A DNA stretch of 6,111 nt from Pseudomonadota bacterium (lineage in GTDB: Bacteria > Pseudomonadota > Alphaproteobacteria > Ferrovibrionales > Ferrovibrionaceae), in the NCBI GenBank assembly GCA_023433835.1, contig JAEYTW010000448.1, forward strand, positions 1 to 6,111, read 5' to 3'. Positions 1-5,683 of the stretch are shown piece by piece. The position numbers were made by a program, and so were the translations under genes. Positions within the stretch are counted from its first letter, which is position 1. Each line of letters opens with the position of its first letter. The notes under the pieces are model-generated. The model had not been told where the DNA came from. It was given only the letters and a program-made list of their open reading frames with translations, and searched no databases.

Positions 1-1821
1 GAACAGGGCCGCCAGCTGCTCCGTCATCGCGCCGGCGAGTTCCTCGGCATCAACAATCGTCACGGCGCGGCGATAGTAGCGGGTCACGTCATGGCCGATG
101 CCGATTGCCAGCAGTTCGACCGGCGAGCGTGTCTCGATCAGGTCGATGACGCCGCGCAGGTGCCGTTCGAGATAGTTGCCGGGGTTCACCGACAGCGTCG
201 AATCGTCGACCGGCGCGCCGTCCGAGATCATCATCAGGATCTTGCGCTGCTCGGGCCGGGCGCTCAGGCGGCTGTGCGCCCACAACAGCGCCTCGCCGTC
301 GATGTTCTCCTTCAGCAGCCCCTCGCGCATCATCAGGCCGAGATTGCGCCGCGCGCGCCGCCACGGCGCGTCGGCGGACTTGTAGACGATGTGGCGCAGG
401 TCGTTGAGGCGGCCGGGATTGCCCGGCTTGCCGTCGGACAGCCACTTCTCGCGGGCCTGCCCGCCCTTCCAGGCGCGGGTGGTGAAGCCGAGGATCTCGA
501 CCTTCACCGCGCAGCGTTCCAGCGTGCGGGCCAGGATGTCGGCGCACATCGCCGCCACCGTGATCGGCCGGCCGCGCATCGAGCCGGAATTGTCGATCAG
601 CAGGGTGACGCAGGTGTCGCGGAAATCGGTGTCCTTCTCGTGCTTGTAGGACAGCGGCAGCATCGGATTGGCGACGATGCGGGCAAGCCTGGAGGCATCG
701 AGGATGCCTTCCTCCAGGTCGAATTCCCAGGCGCGGTTCTGCTTGGCCAGCAGGCGCCGCTGCAACCGGTTGGCCAGCCGCCCGACCACCGTCTGCATAT
801 GGCGCAGCTGCTGGTCGAGATGGTTGCGCAGGCGGTTCAGTTCGTCGGTGTCGCAGAGGTCGTCGGCCTGGACCACCTCGTCGAACTGGGTGGTGTAGGG
901 GTGGTATGTCGGCTGCGGGGTGTTGCGGAACGCCGAGAAGTCGGGGTAGTTCGGCCGGCTGCCGTCCGACGGCGCCTCCTCGCCGGCCCCGCCCATCTGC
1001 TGTTCGGCCGAGACCATGCCTTCGGAAGATTCCGAGCCCTGGGCATCGCCCTCGTCGCCGCCGGCATCCTGCATGCCCATCTGCTCGGCGGCGCCCTGCT
1101 GGTCGCCCTCGCCGTCGGAGGCCGAATCCGGCTGGTCCTGCTGCTGGTCCTCGCCGTCCGACTGCTCGTCGTCGTCGGGGTCGCCGAGATCCTCGTCGGA
1201 CAGGTCGAGGTCCTTGATCAGCCGGCGCACGGTGCGGGCATAGGCCTGCTGGTCGTCGAGCCGGTCGAGCAGTGCGTTCATGTCGGCGCCGCCCTGGTCC
1301 TCGACCCAGCCGCGCCACATCTCGACCATCTTGCGGGCGGAGAGCGGCACCGGCTGACCGGTGAGCCGTTCGCGCAGCAGCAGGCCGATGGCGTCGGCCA
1401 GCGGCGCTTCCGACTTGTCGCGCATCTTGGCATAGCCGCGGGCGCGGCAGCGTTCCTCGAGCGCGGCGGTCAGGTTCGCACGCACGCCCGCCATGTGGCG
1501 GCTGCCGATCGCCTCGACCCGGGCCTGCTCGGCCGCCTCGAAGACGGCGCGGGCCGTCGCGCCCTCGGGCGCCAGCTTATGGTGCAGCTTGTCGTCGTGA
1601 TAACGCAGCCTGAGGGCGAAGGCGTCGGCGGTGCCGCGCAGCTGCGCCACCTCCTCGGCCGGCGGGTGGCGCGAGGGCAGCGGCAGCCGCACCCGCTTGC
1701 CCCGCAGGATCGGCTGCTCCGGCCCGTAGGTGACCTGCAGCTCGCGCTCGCCGGCCAGCGCGCGGGACGTCGCCGCCACCGCGCGCTTGAACGGCTCGAC
1801 CGGACTTTCCTTCGCCGACAT
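1..1821 (-). CDS. cobT: Cobaltochelatase subunit CobT (3' end cut off by window edge)
   Basis: CobT pairs with the AAA+ protein CobS to form the ATP-driven chaperone ring that lets CobN insert cobalt into hydrogenobyrinic acid a,c-diamide in aerobic cobalamin synthesis (known for the family). The frame starts at ATG 1821 and stays open for 607 codons to base 1, ending ...LAALF. The usual length is about 600-630 residues, so only a short tail is missing. Seen in order: an N-terminal CobT domain beginning MSAKESPVEPFKRA; a very acidic, Gln/Gly-rich linker at about residues 203-287; and a C-terminal von Willebrand A domain with the MIDAS motif DNSGS (D410, S412, S414), a candidate MIDAS threonine at T447/T448 and a later SDG aspartate (D534). 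The start lies 11 bases after the cobS stop with only a weak Shine-Dalgarno sequence, which suggests translational coupling to cobS. Identity is near certain. Confidence 0.96.
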   Translation of the reverse strand, partial: MSAKESPVEPFKRAVAATSRALAGERELQVTYGPEQPILRGKRVRLPLPSRHPPAEEVAQLRGTADAFALRLRYHDDKLHHKLAPEGATARAVFEAAEQARVEAIGSRHMAGVRANLTAALEERCRARGYAKMRDKSEAPLADAIGLLLRERLTGQPVPLSARKMVEMWRGWVEDQGGADMNALLDRLDDQQAYARTVRRLIKDLDLSDEDLGDPDDDEQSDGEDQQQDQPDSASDGEGDQQGAAEQMGMQDAGGDEGDAQGSESSEGMVSAEQQMGGAGEEAPSDGSRPNYPDFSAFRNTPQPTYHPYTTQFDEVVQADDLCDTDELNRLRNHLDQQLRHMQTVVGRLANRLQRRLLAKQNRAWEFDLEEGILDASRLARIVANPMLPLSYKHEKDTDFRDTCVTLLIDNSGSMRGRPITVAAMCADILARTLERCAVKVEILGFTTRAWKGGQAREKWLSDGKPGNPGRLNDLRHIVYKSADAPWRRARRNLGLMMREGLLKENIDGEALLWAHSRLSARPEQRKILMMISDGAPVDDSTLSVNPGNYLERHLRGVIDLIETRSPVELLAIGIGHDVTRYYRRAVTIVDAEELAGAMTEQLAALF

Positions 1822-1832
1822 GCGCCGGGCGC

Positions 1833-2837
1833 TCAGGCCAGGTCGATGCGGGCGGCCGATTCCGGCAGCTCTTCACCGAAGCAGCGCTGATAGTATTCGG
1901 CCACGATCGGCCGCTCCATCTCGTCGCACTTGTTGAGGAAGGTGACGCGGAAGGCAAAGCCGACATCGCCGAAGATGCGCGCATTCTCGGCCCAGGTGAT
2001 GACGGTACGCGGGCTCATCACGGTCGAGACGTCGCCATTGACGAAACCCTGGCGGGTCATGTCGGCGACCGAGACCATCGCGGCGATCTTCTTGCGGCCG
2101 TCGTCGGTATCGAACGACTTCGACTTGGCCAGCACGATACGGGTTTCGGCGTCGTGCGGCAGGTAGTTCAGCGTGGTCACGATCGACCAGCGGTCCATCT
2201 GGCCCTGGTTGATCTGCTGGGTGCCGTGATAGAGGCCGGTGGTGTCGCCTAAGCCGATCGTGTTCGTGGTGGAGAACAGGCGGAAGGCCGGGTTCGGGCG
2301 GATCACGCGGTTCTGGTCGAGCAGGGTCAGCTTGCCCTCGACCTCGAGGACGCGCTGGATCACGAACATGACGTCCGGACGGCCGGCGTCGTATTCGTCG
2401 AACACCAGCGCGACGGGGTTCTGCAGGCACCAGGGCAGCAGGCCTTCGCGGAACTCGGTCACCTGCTGGCCGTCGCGCAGGACGATGGCATCCTTGCCAA
2501 CAAGGTCGATGCGGCTGACATGGCTGTCGAGGTTGATGCGGATGCAGGGCCAGTTGAGACGGGCCGCGACCTGCTCGACATGGGTCGACTTGCCGGTGCC
2601 GTGATACCCCTGGATCATCACGCGGCGGTTGTAGGCGAAGCCGGCCAGGATCGCGAGGGTCGTGTCGCGGTCGAACTTGTAATCCTCGTCGAGGTCGGGG
2701 ACATGCTCGGTGCGCTGGCTGAAGGCGGGGACTTGCAGCTCGCTCTCGAAACCGAAGACCTGGCGGACGGAAACCTGGGTATCGGGCTGGCCCGTGGGCA
2801 TCACCGGCCGGCTGCCGGTATCGATAATCGCAGTCAT
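1833..2837 (-). CDS. cobS: Cobaltochelatase subunit CobS (AAA+ ATPase)
   Basis: CobS is the MoxR-like AAA+ ATPase of aerobic cobaltochelatase. It forms hexamers with CobT, and ATP hydrolysis by the complex supports cobalt insertion by CobN in the cytoplasm (family knowledge). The 334-residue product matches the usual length of about 330. Visible motifs are Walker A GYHGTGKST (77-85), Walker B ALVFDEYD (143-150, D147/E148), a sensor-1-like stretch FSTTNT (188-193), and GQMDRWS (212-218) followed by the C-terminal lid. The N-terminal segment with QVFGFES (27-33) is typical of CobS. The start at ATG 2837 has a GGAGAG-like ribosome site 13 bases upstream. It lies 51 bases after the J-domain gene stop and 11 bases before cobT on the same strand, so one operon is likely. 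Confidence 0.97.
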   Translation of the reverse strand: MTAIIDTGSRPVMPTGQPDTQVSVRQVFGFESELQVPAFSQRTEHVPDLDEDYKFDRDTTLAILAGFAYNRRVMIQGYHGTGKSTHVEQVAARLNWPCIRINLDSHVSRIDLVGKDAIVLRDGQQVTEFREGLLPWCLQNPVALVFDEYDAGRPDVMFVIQRVLEVEGKLTLLDQNRVIRPNPAFRLFSTTNTIGLGDTTGLYHGTQQINQGQMDRWSIVTTLNYLPHDAETRIVLAKSKSFDTDDGRKKIAAMVSVADMTRQGFVNGDVSTVMSPRTVITWAENARIFGDVGFAFRVTFLNKCDEMERPIVAEYYQRCFGEELPESAARIDLA

Positions 2838-2850
2838 GGACGCTCGCTTG

Positions 2851-2856
2851 CTCTCC
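2851..2856 (-). promoter_or_regulatory. Ribosome binding site of cobS
   Basis: Read on the minus strand this is GGAGAG, ending 13 bases before ATG 2837. The spacing is longer than ideal, but it is the only purine-rich element in the 51-base gap after the J-domain gene. It supports the chosen cobS start. Confidence 0.45.
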
Positions 2857-2888
2857 GTTCGGATTCTTCTGGGATTGGGCCGGGTCGA

Positions 2889-3494
2889 CTAGACGGCGGG
2901 ACGCGCCACCAGCACGGTATAGGCCTGGTTGATTTCCTTCAGCCGCTCTTCCGCCGCCTTGTCGCCGCCGTTGCGGTCGGGGTGGTAGCGCTTGGCCAAT
3001 TCCTTGTAGCGCGCCTTGATCTCTTTCTCGGTCGCGCCCGCATTCAGGTCGAGCACGGCCAGGGCGGCGATGTACCTGCCTTCCGGGCTGTCCGGGCTGA
3101 CCCGCTGTTCCTCGGCCCGCCGCTTGCGCTGGGCCTGGGCATCGGGCCCCAGGCCGACCTCGGACAACAGACCCAGGTCGTCCTTGACGAAGGTGCCGAA
3201 AAAGTCGTCGCCGGGCTTGGTGCCGATCTTCCAGGTCGGCCGCTGCCAGGTGGCGTTGTTGCGGATATAGCGCTCGACGTCGTCGGCGGACATCCCCCGG
3301 AAGAAATCCCAGTTCGCGTTGTATTCGCGCACATGGTCCAGGCAGAACCAGTAGTGGCCGGTTTCGGGGTCGCGCGACCGCGGGGCGCGGTAGCTGCCCT
3401 CGGCGGTGCAATCGGGATGCTCGCAGACACGCATGTCCGACCGCGGCGGCGGCGGATCGAGATAGATCTGTCTTGCGGTGGCGCGTTTTGCCAT
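2889..3494 (-). CDS. J-domain (DnaJ-like) co-chaperone next to cobST
   Basis: This is a 201-residue protein with a C-terminal J domain (about residues 141-197). It holds the HPD tripeptide at 171-173, preceded by a basic helix (KARYKELAKRY) and followed by EINQAY, so it should stimulate the ATPase of a DnaK-type Hsp70. There is no Gly/Phe region and no DnaJ zinc-finger domain, so it is not DnaJ itself. The N-terminal part has CEHPDC (C24, C29) and FCLDHVREYN (C51, H54), a conserved signature of alphaproteobacterial J proteins encoded beside cobS. The Cys/His pairs could bind zinc (inference). I chose ATG 3494 because the YLDPPPP segment that follows belongs to the family pattern; an ATG at 3605 would overlap the divergent gene. 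The role in cobaltochelatase assembly is suggested only by position. No good Shine-Dalgarno sequence precedes the start. Confidence 0.92.
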   Translation of the reverse strand: MAKRATARQIYLDPPPPRSDMRVCEHPDCTAEGSYRAPRSRDPETGHYWFCLDHVREYNANWDFFRGMSADDVERYIRNNATWQRPTWKIGTKPGDDFFGTFVKDDLGLLSEVGLGPDAQAQRKRRAEEQRVSPDSPEGRYIAALAVLDLNAGATEKEIKARYKELAKRYHPDRNGGDKAAEERLKEINQAYTVLVARPAV

Positions 3495-3501
3495 GGTGCG
3501 G

Positions 3502-3530
3502 AGTATGGGGTGCCCCCCCGGGCCATGCAA
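3502..3530 (-). promoter_or_regulatory. Possible promoter of the J-domain/cobS/cobT operon
   Basis: On the minus strand there is TTGCAT (3530-3525), a 17-base spacer, then CATACT (3507-3502). This matches 3/6 and 4/6 of the sigma-70 consensus. The predicted start site would fall almost on ATG 3494, giving a leaderless or near-leaderless message, which would fit the missing Shine-Dalgarno sequence. The match is weak and comes from inspection only. Confidence 0.25.
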
Positions 3531-3534
3531 GTCA

Positions 3535-3558
3535 ACGAATTGACGTGATACAATTCGT
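3535..3558. repeat. Inverted repeat in the divergent intergenic region, possible operator
   Basis: ACGAATTG (3535-3542) is followed by 8 bases and then its exact reverse complement CAATTCGT (3551-3558). The perfect 8-bp arms with centres 16 bases apart suit a dimeric regulator. The element lies in the 104-base gap between the divergently read J-domain and oxidoreductase genes. It overlaps a TTGACG (3540-3545) that could be a -35 box for the plus-strand gene. No regulator gene is adjacent, so the binding protein is unknown. A weak RNA hairpin is the alternative. Confidence 0.45.
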
Positions 3559-3598
3559 GCGTCTTGCTGACGGCGCCGGACACGCGCAGCATGGCCCG

Positions 3599-4696
3599 AT
3601 GTCATCGGTGCGCTATGACCTTGCCGTGGTGGGGGCCGGGCTGGTCGGTCTCAGCCATGCCCTCACCGCCGCCCGCAGGGGCCTCAGGACCATCGTGCTG
3701 GAACGCGACCGGCGGCCGCTGGGCCGTTCCCTGCGTGACGCCGGCATCGTCTGCCCGGCCGGCCAGACCGCGGGAACCAGCTGGCTGCGCGCCCGGCGCA
3801 GCACCGCCTTGTGGATGGAGCTTGGCCGGCTGGCCGATTTCGCGGTGATCCCGATCGGCCTCCTGGCCCTGGCGCAGTCGCCGGAGGCCGCCGCCGTCCT
3901 GCGCGATTTCGCGGTTTCGCGCATGGGCGAGGGGTCGCTGACGCTCGACCGGGCCGAGCTGGAACAGCGCCTGCCCGGCGTGGCGGCCGGCGTCGATTGC
4001 GGCCTGACGGCACCGGGCGGCTGTCATTTCGAGCCGCGGCAGGCGCTGCCGCGGCTGGGCCAGCTGCTGGCGCGCATGGGCGTCGAGATCGCCCATGGCA
4101 CGGCCGCCCGGTCGCTGGTCACCGGCCGGATCGAGACCACGGCGGGCCTGGTGCGCGCCGACCGCATCGTGGTCGCGCCGGGCGCCGACCTGCAGACGCT
4201 TTATCCCCGGATCTTCGACGGCCACGGCGTGCGGCTGGCCGGCCGGCATTATCTGCGCCTGGCGCCCCAGCCGGCGGGTTTCCGCCTCGATGCCGTGCTG
4301 ATCGGCGATGCCGGCCTGCTGGCCCAGGGCGGTTTCGCCGGCCAGCACGCGGCCCGCGCCCTGCAATCCAGGCCGCCCGCCGGACTGGCGCTGGAACTGG
4401 TCCAGGCCGCCGACGGCACGCTGATCGCGACCGCGCCGGCCGCCTCGACCGATCCCTTCATCACCGCCGGGGCCGAGGCGGCGATGCTGGCCGCCGCGTC
4501 CGGGATGGTGGCGATCCCCGACCCGACCGTCATCGAGCGCTGGCACGCCCTGACCCCGGTGGCCGAGGGCCGCGACGTCGTCATCGTCGCCCCGGAACCC
4601 GGCATCCGCCTGGTGTCGATCACCGGCGACAACGCGGCCGGCACCGCGCTCGCTTTGGCCGAGGAAGTGGTCGAGGACCTGCTGACCGGGGTCTGA
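3599..4696 (+). CDS. FAD-dependent oxidoreductase, DAO fold, TIGR03364-like
   Basis: This 365-residue flavoprotein begins with an FAD-binding Rossmann motif, YDLAVVGAGLVG (6-17; GxGxxG at 12-17), then the ribose-binding acid E35 in VLERD. RADRIVVAPGADL (187-199) is the second FAD-contacting strand, and EPGIRLVSITGDNAAGTALA (333-352) is the C-terminal FAD loop of the D-amino-acid oxidase/sarcosine oxidase superfamily. GRSLRDAGIVCPAGQTAG (42-59) resembles the SVRNFG..WPTGQ segment of the TIGR03364 clade, which is usually encoded with phosphonate hydrolases and transporters. Here RNFG is changed to RDAG and no phosphonate gene is present, so the substrate is open; an amine or amino acid is likely by superfamily. 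The start at 3599 places the first beta strand as in relatives. A GTG at 3557 is less likely. No clear Shine-Dalgarno sequence is seen. Confidence 0.9.
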   Translation: MSSVRYDLAVVGAGLVGLSHALTAARRGLRTIVLERDRRPLGRSLRDAGIVCPAGQTAGTSWLRARRSTALWMELGRLADFAVIPIGLLALAQSPEAAAVLRDFAVSRMGEGSLTLDRAELEQRLPGVAAGVDCGLTAPGGCHFEPRQALPRLGQLLARMGVEIAHGTAARSLVTGRIETTAGLVRADRIVVAPGADLQTLYPRIFDGHGVRLAGRHYLRLAPQPAGFRLDAVLIGDAGLLAQGGFAGQHAARALQSRPPAGLALELVQAADGTLIATAPAASTDPFITAGAEAAMLAAASGMVAIPDPTVIERWHALTPVAEGRDVVIVAPEPGIRLVSITGDNAAGTALALAEEVVEDLLTGV

Positions 4697-4698
4697 CG

Positions 4699-5022
4699 TC
4701 AGGCGGCCCGGGCCGCCCGCGGCAGGGTGATCAGCAGGACCGAGTCGAGCATCGCCTGCCCGTCCGGGCTGTCGCCCGGCGGCGTCGCCAGGAAATCGCC
4801 GGTCTTCAGCCGGCTGACGCCGACGCGCATGTCGCCCTTGACCACGAAGATTTCCTCGCCGCCCTGGCACAGATTGGCCGGGTAGCGCGCCCCCTTGGCC
4901 AGCCGCAGCAGGCCGGTGGCGCCGCGGACGCCGTCGCGATGCAGCGTCGCCCATTCGATGCCGGGCTGGGCGGTGGCCTTCCAGGTCACCTCGTCGGCCA
5001 GCTTGACGATCAGATCGCTCAT
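4699..5022 (-). CDS. Small single-domain cupin (ChrR-like) lacking usual metal ligands
   Basis: This 107-residue protein is one cupin barrel. GARYPANLCQGGEEIFVVKG (44-63) aligns with cupin motif 1, and GDFLATPPGDSPDG (75-88) aligns with motif 2. It resembles ChrR-type cupins, where motif 1 reads HxHPGGEE and motif 2 PPGSxH. Here the two motif-1 histidines are N50 and C52, and the motif-2 histidine is missing. Only E56/E57 remain, so classical metal-based catalysis is doubtful (inference). ATG 5022 is preceded by GGAG at 6-base spacing, which fixes the start. The gene is read divergently from a TetR regulator that probably represses it, and it converges on the oxidoreductase with 2 bases between stops. 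The specific function is unknown: a ligand-binding or sensor protein, or a divergent isomerase or dioxygenase. Confidence 0.85.
   Translation of the reverse strand: MSDLIVKLADEVTWKATAQPGIEWATLHRDGVRGATGLLRLAKGARYPANLCQGGEEIFVVKGDMRVGVSRLKTGDFLATPPGDSPDGQAMLDSVLLITLPRAARAA
4702..4717. repeat. Perfect 16-bp GC palindrome just after the oxidoreductase stop
   Basis: GGCGGCCC (4702-4709) is directly followed by its reverse complement GGGCCGCC (4710-4717). It starts 5 bases after the oxidoreductase stop and lies inside the last codons of the cupin, encoding Ala-Ala-Arg-Ala-Ala. No T tract follows in either direction, so it is not a standard intrinsic terminator. It could still pause polymerase at the convergent gene ends. 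In such GC-rich sequence it may also be chance. Confidence 0.4.
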
Positions 5023-5028
5023 GGCTCG

Positions 5029-5034
5029 CTCCAA
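5029..5034 (-). promoter_or_regulatory. Ribosome binding site of the cupin gene
   Basis: The minus strand reads TTGGAG here, with the core GGAG 6 bases before ATG 5022. It is the clearest Shine-Dalgarno sequence in the window and it decides the cupin start. Confidence 0.75.
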
Positions 5035-5039
5035 AAAAG

Positions 5040-5053
5040 CACGATCGTTCGTG
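5040..5053. promoter_or_regulatory. TetR operator copy 1 (near the cupin transcription start)
   Basis: CACGATCGTTCGTG has perfect outer arms CACGA/TCGTG around 4 central bases. It is repeated almost exactly 27 bases to the right. The TetR gene starting at 5092 is the natural candidate to bind it. It sits at and just after the predicted start site of the cupin promoter, where binding would block transcription. Confidence 0.7.
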
Positions 5054-5056
5054 TTG

Positions 5057-5085
5057 TTGAAAATGGCACGACCGTTCGTTAGTGT
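5057..5085 (+). promoter_or_regulatory. Predicted tetR promoter (near-leaderless)
   Basis: TTGAAA (5057-5062, 5/6 of the -35 consensus), a 17-base spacer and TAGTGT (5080-5085, 3/6 of the -10 consensus). The predicted start site falls at about 5091-5092, on the tetR ATG. No Shine-Dalgarno sequence precedes that ATG, which fits leaderless translation. Operator copy 2 fills the spacer and touches the first base of the -10 box, which would allow autorepression. Inferred from sequence only. Confidence 0.4.
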
Positions 5086-5088
5086 CAA
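5060..5088 (-). promoter_or_regulatory. Predicted cupin promoter
   Basis: On the minus strand there is a perfect TTGACA (5088-5083), a 17-base spacer and CATTTT (5065-5060), which keeps the key A2 and T6 of the -10 box. The start site would be near 5053, giving a leader of about 31 bases with a good ribosome site. Operator copy 2 lies in the spacer and operator copy 1 at the start site, the layout expected for repression by TetR. Confidence 0.6.
5067..5080. promoter_or_regulatory. TetR operator copy 2 (inside both promoter spacers)
   Basis: CACGACCGTTCGTT matches copy 1 (5040-5053) at 12 of 14 positions and keeps the CACGA-N4-TCGT core. It lies between the -35 and -10 boxes of the predicted cupin promoter and overlaps the spacer and first -10 base of the predicted tetR promoter. 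One bound dimer could therefore silence both directions. The centre-to-centre distance to copy 1 is 27 bases. Confidence 0.7.
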
Positions 5089-5091
5089 GCC

Positions 5092-5673
5092 ATGGCCCCG
5101 ACCAAAGGCAGCATCACCCGCGAGCGGATCGTCGACATGGCGCTGGAGCGCGCCAGCATCGAGGGGCTGAACGCGCTGTCGATCGGCGAGCTGGCCCGGG
5201 CGGTCGGCATGTCGAAAAGCGGGCTGTTCGCCCATTTCGGGTCGAAGGAAGCGCTGCAGCTGGCGGTGCTCGACGCGATGCTGAAGCGGTTCGGCGACAA
5301 TGTCTGGCGGCCGATCAAGGCGGCGCCGCGCGGCGCGGCGCGGCTGAAGGCGCTGTTTCCCCGTTGGCTCGACTGGGTCGACGGCGAGGAATTGCCGGGC
5401 GGCTGCCCGATCCAGTCGGCGGTGGTCGAGTTCGACGATCAGCCCGGACGCTTGCGCGACGCCCTGCACCTGTCGCAGCGGCGCTGGATCGAGACCATCG
5501 CCCGCGAGGTGACGAACGAGCAGCCGCAGGCGGATGGCGAGCAGTTCGCCTTCGAGCTGAACGGCCTGATCATGGCCTATACCGCCGCCGCCAAGCTGCT
5601 GGACGACCCGCGGGCGCGCGAGCGTGCGGAGAAAGCCTTCGCCGGCCTGCTGGCGCGCTTCGAGATCGCCTAG
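5092..5673 (+). CDS. TetR/AcrR-family transcriptional regulator
   Basis: This 193-residue, one-domain-plus-ligand-domain repressor has a TetR-type N-terminal helix-turn-helix at about residues 29-55 (LSIGELARAVGMSKSGLFAHF then GSKEAL), which is strongly typical of the family. The C-terminal ligand/dimer domain contains GGCPIQSAVVEFDDQPG (103-119), a pattern found in TetR subgroups with a TetR_C_13-like domain; the exact subgroup is tentative. ATG 5092 is chosen because TITRERIV-like residues follow at the usual distance and a predicted promoter ends there. No Shine-Dalgarno sequence is visible. It probably binds the two operator repeats at 5040-5080 and represses the divergent cupin and itself. 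The inducer cannot be read from the sequence. Confidence 0.95.
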   Translation: MAPTKGSITRERIVDMALERASIEGLNALSIGELARAVGMSKSGLFAHFGSKEALQLAVLDAMLKRFGDNVWRPIKAAPRGAARLKALFPRWLDWVDGEELPGGCPIQSAVVEFDDQPGRLRDALHLSQRRWIETIAREVTNEQPQADGEQFAFELNGLIMAYTAAAKLLDDPRARERAEKAFAGLLARFEIA

Positions 5674-5683
5674 GGCATCTTAT

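Noticed and set aside
91..1890. A 599-codon open frame on the plus strand opposite cobT
   Set aside because: It is antisense to a clear CobT frame with MIDAS motif. GC-rich codon bias in cobT removes stops from the opposite strand. The translated product is Ala/Gly/Val/Leu/Arg-rich with no recognisable domain.
1873..3411. A 512-codon open frame on the minus strand across cobS and the J-domain gene
   Set aside because: It runs in another frame through two confidently identified genes and their gap, and its product is an Arg/Pro-rich shadow.
3473..3598. Upstream starts extending the oxidoreductase (ATG 3473, GTG 3557)
   Set aside because: ATG 3473 lies inside the J-domain gene. Family members begin a few residues before the first beta strand, as with ATG 3599.
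3495..3598. A cobalamin riboswitch upstream of the cobalamin operon
   Set aside because: The 104-base gap is too short for one and shows no recognisable B12-box-like element. Nothing beyond the inverted repeat and weak promoter boxes was found.
3495..3605. Upstream ATG at 3605 extending the J-domain protein by 37 residues
   Set aside because: The extension would overlap the start of the divergent oxidoreductase and does not resemble the family N-terminus. ATG 3494 precedes the conserved segment closely.
3602..4954. A 450-codon minus-strand open frame opposite the FAD oxidoreductase
   Set aside because: It is a shadow of the oxidoreductase, overlaps the real cupin in a different frame, and has no domain signature.
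3811..5082. A 423-codon plus-strand open frame
   Set aside because: It is the +1-type shadow of the oxidoreductase continuing antisense through the cupin. Its composition is Arg/Gly/Pro-rich.
5023..5469. Extension of the cupin frame upstream of ATG 5022 through the tetR region
   Set aside because: It crosses the operators and promoters and is antisense to the well-supported TetR gene. The strong ribosome site marks 5022 as the start.
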